Shown piece after piece: positions 1 through 4,449 of a stretch of DNA of 10,087 bases. The notes beneath the pieces were generated by a model that saw only the letters and a list, made by a program, of their open reading frames with translations, was not told the origin of the DNA and did not search any database. Position 1 is the first letter of the stretch. Every line of letters begins with the position of its first letter. The stretch spans positions 1-10,087 of the forward strand of contig PXEJ01000181.1 in the NCBI GenBank assembly GCA_003566215.1, in the 5' to 3' direction. The translations under genes and the position numbers were made by a program. This stretch comes from Cyanobacteria bacterium T3Sed10_376R1m. GTDB taxonomy: Bacteria; Cyanobacteriota; Cyanobacteriia; Cyanobacteriales; Cyanobacteriaceae.

Positions 1-69
1 CGTTTTGGGGTGTGGAGCTATGTGTTGGTGGGGGAGATAGGATCGGGTGTTGGTATAGGGTGGTGGGGG

Positions 70-85
70 TGTTCCACGTGGAACA
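70..85. other. parS: parS-like palindrome (ParB centromere site)
   Basis: TGTTCCACGTGGAACA is a perfect 16-bp palindrome, 18 bp if flanking G69 and C86 are included. It fits the chromosomal parS pattern TGTTNCACGTGNAACA recognised by ParB proteins, and from memory it is closest to the Pseudomonas-type version. It lies in a non-coding, G-rich stretch 77 bases before the first gene. No parA or parB is in the window, so the binding protein would be encoded elsewhere on this replicon or by the host. The sequence match is clear; the function is inferred. Confidence 0.75.
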
Positions 86-96
86 CTGGTGTTTTT

Positions 97-130
97 GGGG
101 TAGAATATTGGGGGTAGAATATTGGGGGTA
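97..130 (+). repeat. Tandem 14-bp repeat, 2.4 copies
   Basis: The unit GGGGTAGAATATTG occurs twice head to tail (97-110 and 111-124) and is followed by a partial copy GGGGTA (125-130). It starts 11 bases after the parS-like palindrome. Each unit contains TAGAAT, which resembles a -10 box. Iterons, an operator array or a duplicated promoter element are all possible, and the sequence does not decide between them. Confidence 0.7.
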
Positions 131-162
131 GTTGGTGATGGGGGTGTAGGAGGGATTGGGAT

Positions 163-348
163 ATGAAGGTTAAAGGGCGTCGGGTAAGGGTTGATTTGCG
201 CAACGGGGCGTATTTTGTGTTGTTTGTTGATCGGGAGCCGGGTGGTCGTTATTCGGCTGGTCAGTTCGATGCGTCTTCGACGACGCGCGAGGCGGTTGTT
301 GATTGGGCACGTGGGCGTGGGCATCGCGTTGACGGGGAGGGGTGCTAG
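163..348 (+). CDS. Small unrecognised protein (61 aa)
   Basis: I do not recognise this protein. The ATG at 163 has an excellent ribosome binding site, AGGAGGG at 148-154, with 8 bases between. The product is small and basic. It begins MKVKGRRVRVDL, has a hydrophobic strand (AYFVLFV) near residues 17-23 and ends with a probable helix (TTREAVVDWARGRGHRV). That beta-then-helix pattern is common in small phage proteins. The stop is 3 bases before the next start, so the two genes form one transcription and translation unit. It is the first gene after the parS-like site. Confidence 0.7.
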   Translation: MKVKGRRVRVDLRNGAYFVLFVDREPGGRYSAGQFDASSTTREAVVDWARGRGHRVDGEGC

Positions 349-351
349 GTT

Positions 352-864
352 ATGGGTTTTCTGCGAGAGGGTCAGTTGTGTTATTTCCCTTGGGTTGAGG
401 GTGCTCATCAGTTTGACAAGGCGGGTTATCCTCGGGAGGTTTTGCGTCTGGATTCGGAGGGCACTCCTGTTCGACGTGCTGGTATGGATCTTTTATGGGT
501 TAGCAACTTGTGGTTGCTCGGGGATGCGGTTCTGGTTGAGGGGTTGCTTGGTGAGCGTCTTGGGGAGTGCGTGTTTGATTTGCAGACAGCGGATGATTGC
601 TATTGCGCGGATTTGCTTGAGTCGGGCGGGGAGGTGTACATTTCGTTACAGGGGAGTGGATGGGCGGATTTGGGGTTTCCGTTTTATGATGACGCGATCA
701 CGGTTGAAGATCCCTACCGGACGGGGTTGGGGTGTTATGCATTGGTTCGCGGAGCGGGTGCGGAGCGTTTCCGTGCGATAGCGGCTGAGGACAGGTTGCC
801 GGATTACCGTTCTGTGGTCGGGGAGGATGACTGGCGGGAGATATTTGTGCTTCCTGCGGGGTAA
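352..864 (+). CDS. Unrecognised protein (170 aa)
   Basis: I do not recognise the family. The start is ATG at 352, after a purine-rich site (GGGGAGGGG) that overlaps the end of the preceding gene. The product is acidic overall and soluble-looking, with no membrane segment or signal peptide. It is rich in aromatic residues (FPWVEG, DLLWVSNLWLL, SGWADLGFPFYDD). After the TAA stop the same frame stays open for 42 more codons, to a TGA at 991-993. The added residues (for example ARHDLEVLESAGLYKPDRG) look protein-like. The gene may therefore have been shortened by a recent stop, or this may be chance in a stop-poor sequence. A hairpin follows at 879-901. Confidence 0.75.
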   Translation: MGFLREGQLCYFPWVEGAHQFDKAGYPREVLRLDSEGTPVRRAGMDLLWVSNLWLLGDAVLVEGLLGERLGECVFDLQTADDCYCADLLESGGEVYISLQGSGWADLGFPFYDDAITVEDPYRTGLGCYALVRGAGAERFRAIAAEDRLPDYRSVVGEDDWREIFVLPAG

Positions 865-878
865 GGTGGTTTTGCCCG

Positions 879-901
879 GATAAACAGAAAAATTGTTTAT
901 C
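879..901 (+). terminator. AT-rich hairpin after the 352-864 gene
   Basis: GATAAACA and TGTTTATC form a perfect 8-bp stem around a 7-base loop, 14 bases after the stop codon of the preceding gene. Two G-T pairs can extend it. Only TTT follows, then a G run, so it is a weak intrinsic terminator at best. It could also be a transcript-stabilising or operator-like structure. Confidence 0.4.
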
Positions 902-1014
902 TTTGGGGTTTCGGGGAGCAGGTGATTCGGGATGCCCGGCATGATTTGGAGGTCTTGGAGTCTGCTGGATTGTACAAGCCCGACCGCGGGTGATGTTCAG
1001 GAAACGGGGAAAGG

Positions 1015-1040
1015 TATACATGTCGGGAGGGACGTGTATA
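1015..1040. promoter_or_regulatory. Inverted repeat upstream of the tRNA promoter
   Basis: TATACATGTC and GACGTGTATA are 10-base arms that pair fully apart from one G-T pair, with a 6-base G-rich spacer (GGGAGG). The repeat lies in a gene-free stretch just before the -10 box at 1068-1073. As DNA it resembles a two-fold operator for a dimeric regulator. As RNA it would be a hairpin without a T run, so terminator function is unlikely. Confidence 0.45.
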
Positions 1041-1047
1041 GAAAAGT

Positions 1048-1073
1048 TTGATTTTTGAACATAGGGGTATAAT
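1048..1073 (+). promoter_or_regulatory. Candidate promoter for tRNA-Asn
   Basis: There is a perfect TATAAT at 1068-1073, 15 bases before the tRNA 5' end. The best -35-like hexamer is TTGATT at 1048-1053, but the 14-base spacer is short. The context GGGGTATAATGATG resembles the boxes at 3149 and 7910, so it may belong to a promoter class of this replicon that depends mainly on the -10 element. Confidence 0.5.
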
Positions 1074-1088
1074 GATGTTTGAGTATTT

Positions 1089-1163
1089 TGGCATGTAGCT
1101 CAATGGTAGAGCCTCGGTCTGTTAAACCGATGGTTGCTGGTTCGAGTCCAGCCGTGCCAGCCA
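1089..1163 (+). tRNA. tRNA-Asn(GUU) with encoded CCA
   Basis: A full cloverleaf can be drawn. The acceptor stem TGGCATG/CGTGCCA has 7 pairs with one wobble. The D stem is GCTC/GAGC with loop AATGGTA. The anticodon stem is TCGGT/ACCGA with loop CTGTTAA, giving anticodon GTT at 1121-1123 (Asn). The variable loop is 5 bases. The T stem is GCTGG/CCAGC with loop TTCGAGT. The discriminator is G at 1160, followed by genomic CCA at 1161-1163. The gene sits between unrecognised protein genes, which is usual for phage tRNAs. It could serve translation or, less likely here, mark an attachment site. Confidence 0.96.
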
Positions 1164-1181
1164 GTTCGGGGGGGGTGTGTT

Positions 1182-1673
1182 ATGAGTGAGAAAGCGGTGC
1201 GAGAGGCGGTTTGCGAGTATGTTGCGTTGCGCAACTTCGAGGCTCGCTGTCAGGCGTTGTTGCGTGTTGCGGGGGCTGTTGTCCGTGAGGCTTCGGTGCC
1301 CGAGGTGGGGATATTCTGGATGAGTCTTGACGGCAAGCACTTTCACAAGAAGACGGTGCGGATTCGGGATGCCGAGTCTTACGGTGAGTTTCGGATTATG
1401 GACTATCCTCATTATTCCGAGTGGTCGTCGGCGCAGCGCAAGGTTCGTGCGTGGAAGGGTCGGGAGTATGATGAGGTTCCGCGTGGTCGTGTGGTTCTGC
1501 GGGTGAAGCCGGGCGACAATCGCTTCGTGATCTTCATGCCTAAGGAACTGAAGCGTTTTGAACGGAAGGTTCTGTCGGAGTTCCGGATTCCGGGTTCTCT
1601 GGCGGATTTCGATTATTCGGATATTCATTACCGCATGGACAGGAAGGTGGTTGAACGGGAACTGGGTCGGTAA
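1182..1673 (+). CDS. Unrecognised protein (163 aa)
   Basis: I do not recognise this protein. I chose ATG 1182 because a G-rich site (1168-1175) precedes it, and because an earlier in-frame start would lie inside the tRNA. The N-terminus (MSEKAVREAVCEYVALRNFEA) looks helical. The middle alternates short strands and charged turns (VGIFWMSLDGKHFHKK, GRVVLRVKPGDNRFVIFMP), suggesting a compact alpha/beta fold. The C-terminus is basic and charged. There is no membrane segment or recognisable catalytic motif. It starts 19 bases after the tRNA, so both may share the promoter at 1048-1073. Confidence 0.75.
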   Translation: MSEKAVREAVCEYVALRNFEARCQALLRVAGAVVREASVPEVGIFWMSLDGKHFHKKTVRIRDAESYGEFRIMDYPHYSEWSSAQRKVRAWKGREYDEVPRGRVVLRVKPGDNRFVIFMPKELKRFERKVLSEFRIPGSLADFDYSDIHYRMDRKVVERELGR

Positions 1674-1819
1674 TTATTGTTTTATGGTGTCGAGGTGGAG
1701 TTTGGGGGGGTGTGGGATGGGGGGCTGTCTCGTGCCCGTCCGCTTCTGCGGGGGATTGGTTCTCGGAGTAGTTATTCTTTCAATGTCGGTGCGATTGACA
1801 GGGGAGGGAGGAGAATGAC

Positions 1820-2098
1820 GTGAAGGCACGTAGGAAATCGGATTGTCGTCTATTCGGGTTATCGGGCGGTCGGGGCGATGAGTTGTGTTTGTGGGAGTAC
1901 GTTCGTTTTGATGACGGGAAAGTTCGTCAGGTTCACTTCTGGCGCAAGGCGTCGGGCTACGACGAGGTTTCTGACGATGCGGGGGAGGTTGAGGTTGTGG
2001 CGGATGTTCGCAAGATGAGCGTGGAAGCGCGGACTCGTCATATGACGGACATGGTTCGGAATATTGAAGTGCAGTGGGCAAGCCGGGTTCTTTGTTGA
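1820..2098 (+). CDS. Unrecognised protein (92 aa)
   Basis: The start is GTG at 1820, placed by GGGAGGAG at 1806-1813 with 6 bases between. The ATG at 1815 is excluded because it meets TGA after two codons. The protein is small and mixed-charge, with a basic N-terminus (MKARRKSDCRLFGLSGGRGD), a strand-rich middle (LWEYVRFDDGKVRQVHFW) and a helical end (SVEARTRHMTDMVRNIEVQW). I do not recognise a family. The 146 bases before it (1674-1819) hold no gene I can support; they are G-rich and contain one short hairpin (CCGC-TTCT-GCGG) without a T run. Confidence 0.65.
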   Translation: MKARRKSDCRLFGLSGGRGDELCLWEYVRFDDGKVRQVHFWRKASGYDEVSDDAGEVEVVADVRKMSVEARTRHMTDMVRNIEVQWASRVLC

Positions 2099-2160
2099 GG
2101 ATAATTTTATATTGCCCGTAATTGTTATTGTGTGATGTATGTTTTGCGGGAGGTTGTGTT

Positions 2161-2553
2161 ATGAATTTAACGAAGATTGCCGGTGAGTTGGTTCGCATTT
2201 CGGATGAGTTGAGGGTTGCCGAGGACTTCAGTTACGACGAGAAGATCTGGCGTAAGATTGAAAAGGATATTCTTTCCCGGTTTGGGGTGAATCTGGATCT
2301 GGCTGCCCGGACGTACAGTCCCGATGGACGGCTCTCGAAGTGGGCGACGTTGAAGGTTCCGTCGCAGTCGACGTGGGGGTTCTTTGATATAATCTTCACG
2401 TCGCTCAGTGGCAAGTACGCTTTTGCTTCCAACGGCGATGTTGCTGTTGTGAATATTGATTTGAACTGGCGTCACCGGAGCGGGAGCAACGGGCTTAATA
2501 TTCGCATTGAATACGATGCCCGTACAGGGAAATTCAACAGGATTAGTGATTAG
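2161..2553 (+). CDS. Unrecognised protein (130 aa)
   Basis: The start is ATG 2161, with GGGAGG at 2148-2153 and 7 bases between. The N-terminal third is amphipathic and probably helical (LTKIAGELVRISDELRVAE, then KIWRKIEKDILSRFG). The rest looks strand-rich (WGFFDIIFTSLSGKYAFAS, GDVAVVNIDLNWRH, NIRIEYDARTGKFNRISD). A helical hairpin followed by a beta domain is plausible, but no known domain stands out and no enzyme motif is visible. Base composition is a little less G-rich than that of the preceding genes. Confidence 0.75.
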   Translation: MNLTKIAGELVRISDELRVAEDFSYDEKIWRKIEKDILSRFGVNLDLAARTYSPDGRLSKWATLKVPSQSTWGFFDIIFTSLSGKYAFASNGDVAVVNIDLNWRHRSGSNGLNIRIEYDARTGKFNRISD

Positions 2554-2572
2554 GTTTGGAAGGGGGGGGAGG

Positions 2573-3052
2573 ATGCTGCGTTTGGTTGTGTCGGGTTTGC
2601 TCGGGGTGTCTTGTTTTGCCCACGGGCTCGCCTTGCCACGGGGCGGGGTGGATATGGGGGTTCCCTCGGAGTCGGTCGAGGAGGCGGGAGTCCGGACTCT
2701 TCGCAGGTCTTTTGGGTGGCTCGTTCTTTCGGGCGGTAAGGGGTATGCGGTACTGGACTGGTGTTCCCCTGATTCCTTTGTGTTTGCCTATGTGTCGCGC
2801 GAACTTCTGACATGGGAGCGGAGCGTTGACCTTGAGGTCATGGTTGAGCCGTTTACCGACACAGTTCTTTCGGGCGGGAGTCTGCGTGTTGTTCCGCGGG
2901 AGCCGTTGTCGGGGGCGGGGTATGTGATTGTGGTTGACCGGGCGAGTCGGCACTGGTGGGTCTGGATTGAGGATTTGAGCAAGGAGGTTGTTGTCGGTGG
3001 TGAGGGGGTTGAAGCGGGGGTCTTCGAGGTCGAATTAATTACGCTGGAATAG
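2573..3052 (+). CDS. Unrecognised protein with possible signal peptide (159 aa)
   Basis: The start is ATG 2573, just after a long purine run (2559-2572) that provides the ribosome binding site. The first 20 residues (MLRLVVSGLLGVSCFAHGLA) have one basic residue, a hydrophobic core and small residues near a possible cleavage site after A20, so the protein may be exported. The Cys at 14 follows LLGVS, a poor lipobox. The mature part is strand-rich and acidic (GWLVLSGGKGYAVLDW, GAGYVIVVDRASRHWWVWIEDL), as in a small beta domain. I do not recognise the family. If the N-terminus is not a signal, it could be the core of a soluble fold. Confidence 0.65.
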   Translation: MLRLVVSGLLGVSCFAHGLALPRGGVDMGVPSESVEEAGVRTLRRSFGWLVLSGGKGYAVLDWCSPDSFVFAYVSRELLTWERSVDLEVMVEPFTDTVLSGGSLRVVPREPLSGAGYVIVVDRASRHWWVWIEDLSKEVVVGGEGVEAGVFEVELITLE

Positions 3053-3112
3053 GACGGCTTGGAATTGTACGGGTGTGGTGTGAATTGCAAGGGGCAGTTC
3101 TACGTGCATCAA

Positions 3113-3138
3113 AATTTGCAATTTTTGATTTGCAAATT
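3113..3138. promoter_or_regulatory. Perfect inverted repeat (operator-like) over a promoter
   Basis: AATTTGCAA (3113-3121) and TTGCAAATT (3130-3138) are perfect 9-base arms around an 8-base spacer. The repeat covers the candidate -35 box at 3125-3130. This layout is typical of a repressor operator in which binding would block RNA polymerase. A related AATTGCAA half-site occurs at 3083-3090. Confidence 0.55.
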
Positions 3139-3154
3139 AATTACGGCGTATAAT
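3125..3154 (+). promoter_or_regulatory. Candidate sigma-70-type promoter
   Basis: TTGATT (3125-3130), an 18-base spacer and a perfect TATAAT (3149-3154). It points at the gene starting at 3200 and so probably drives that gene and the methyltransferase locus behind it. It is the best-formed promoter in the window. The context GGCGTATAATGG is nearly the same as at 7906-7916. Confidence 0.6.
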
Positions 3155-3199
3155 GGATATGGTTCGGTTGGGAATTAATTAACGGAGGGAGTGTTGGTT

Positions 3200-4438
3200 A
3201 TGGCAGTTAAGGCTATTGATTTACGTGGGCGTCCTTACGGGAAGAACAAAGTGGAATTGCAGTTTTTCATGGATTGCCCTGATTTGCTTTCAGGGCATGT
3301 TCCGGTTTTCACTTTTGCCAAGAACAAAGATGTCGCAAATCAAATTATTGTCGAATGGTGGGATCAAGACCGTGATGGTCCTGTTTCCAAGTTGACATGG
3401 AATGATAGTTGGAAAGAACTCAAGCTACCGATTGCAGGTTTCAAGTTAGATCCTTCGGGGGCGGCGATTGTTGTGGATAGACGGACTGCTGGCACAAAGC
3501 TTGGTGGGATGCGGGTTCCCAAGAAGGATGCCGAATTGATCGAGATGGTGATTGATAAGTTGAACAAGTATTTTCTTGAGAAGCATCTTGTAAATGCGTC
3601 TGCTCGGTCGGGTATTCCGGGAGTGCCCATGCCAGATCCCGCATCTATCAAACCGGGCGAGTCAAAGTTTGTCCAAGCAGACCGGGCATTGATGCCCTTG
3701 GAGGAGATTCCGAAGGGTGGGTTTAACGACATTCGGGCGAACGAGCCGTTCGTGGCTGCGGTTGCGGTCGCGCAGACGAAGGTCAAAAACGGGATTGAGT
3801 TGTCATTCACGATTGCCGAACCGGGATTATTTGATGGTATGTATCCCGAAGTGACTCGAATGGGGACTACGATACGCTGGTGGGACTTTGAAAACAATTG
3901 TGATGTTGTGGACGCAATGTGGGACTCCGATAAGCGGACGTTGCGATTGCCGATTCCGATGGCAGAGGGCGGCGAGGATACTGTTCCTATTGCTCCTGAC
4001 AGGTTCTGGAAAGGCGGGTTAGTCGGACGGGTCGTTGTTTCCAAAAAGGATGCGGGAATGATTGTCGGTGTGATTAGATGGTTGAATCGCGTTCTTTCAA
4101 ACAAGAAACTTGCAGGAGCTGTTCGCAGTTCGGTATCGCGAGACGATTATTACAATGATGATTTCATGGGCGAGACTGCCCGGCGTTCCGATGCTGAATT
4201 GATTTCGCGAATTGAAAAAGGTGTTGTTGCATCCCGGCTTAATGAGTTGCAGGAACAGATCCGCGAGCGTGAGCAAATGATTGTTTCGCTGGCATCCGAA
4301 GTCGCTGATTTGAAGTCCAAAGAGTGCTGGCTTCTGGAAGTGGAAAATCATATAAACGAGTGCCGCAAGGTTCTGGACAGTCCCGAGTCAGCAATGCTCG
4401 GGCGTCAGGAGTTGAGAAAACTTGATGTTGACGTTTAA
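3200..4438 (+). CDS. Protein with internally duplicated domain and C-terminal coiled coil (412 aa)
   Basis: I do not recognise the family. I chose ATG 3200 because GGAGGG (3184-3189) sits 10 bases upstream; the GTG at 3191 is too close to it. Two related domains can be aligned by eye. Residues ~14-130 contain KVELQFFMDCPDLLSGHVP, a WWD, KELKLPI and VPKKDAELIEMVIDKLN. Residues ~185-310 contain GIELSFTIAEPGLFDGMYP, a WWD, RTLRLPI and VSKKDAGMIVGVIRWLN. A Pro/Gly-rich linker (~138-160) separates them. Residues ~335-390 form a charged heptad-like helix (RLNELQEQIREREQMIVSLA), probably a coiled coil. No catalytic motif is obvious. A structural or oligomeric DNA-associated role is conceivable but unproven. 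It ends 11 bases before the methyltransferase start and is probably cotranscribed with it. Confidence 0.85.
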   Translation: MAVKAIDLRGRPYGKNKVELQFFMDCPDLLSGHVPVFTFAKNKDVANQIIVEWWDQDRDGPVSKLTWNDSWKELKLPIAGFKLDPSGAAIVVDRRTAGTKLGGMRVPKKDAELIEMVIDKLNKYFLEKHLVNASARSGIPGVPMPDPASIKPGESKFVQADRALMPLEEIPKGGFNDIRANEPFVAAVAVAQTKVKNGIELSFTIAEPGLFDGMYPEVTRMGTTIRWWDFENNCDVVDAMWDSDKRTLRLPIPMAEGGEDTVPIAPDRFWKGGLVGRVVVSKKDAGMIVGVIRWLNRVLSNKKLAGAVRSSVSRDDYYNDDFMGETARRSDAELISRIEKGVVASRLNELQEQIREREQMIVSLASEVADLKSKECWLLEVENHINECRKVLDSPESAMLGRQELRKLDVDV

Positions 4439-4449
4439 TAGGATTGTGT

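Noticed and set aside
191..781. Long open frame overlapping the 163 and 352 genes
   Set aside because: Cys/Arg/Leu-rich translation typical of the wrong frame of G-rich DNA. The two overlapping genes have clear binding sites and natural composition.
3364..4104. 246-codon open frame on the - strand inside the 3200 gene
   Set aside because: No ribosome binding site, Pro/Ser/Thr-rich shadow translation, and the + strand gene there has a clear internal repeat at protein level.
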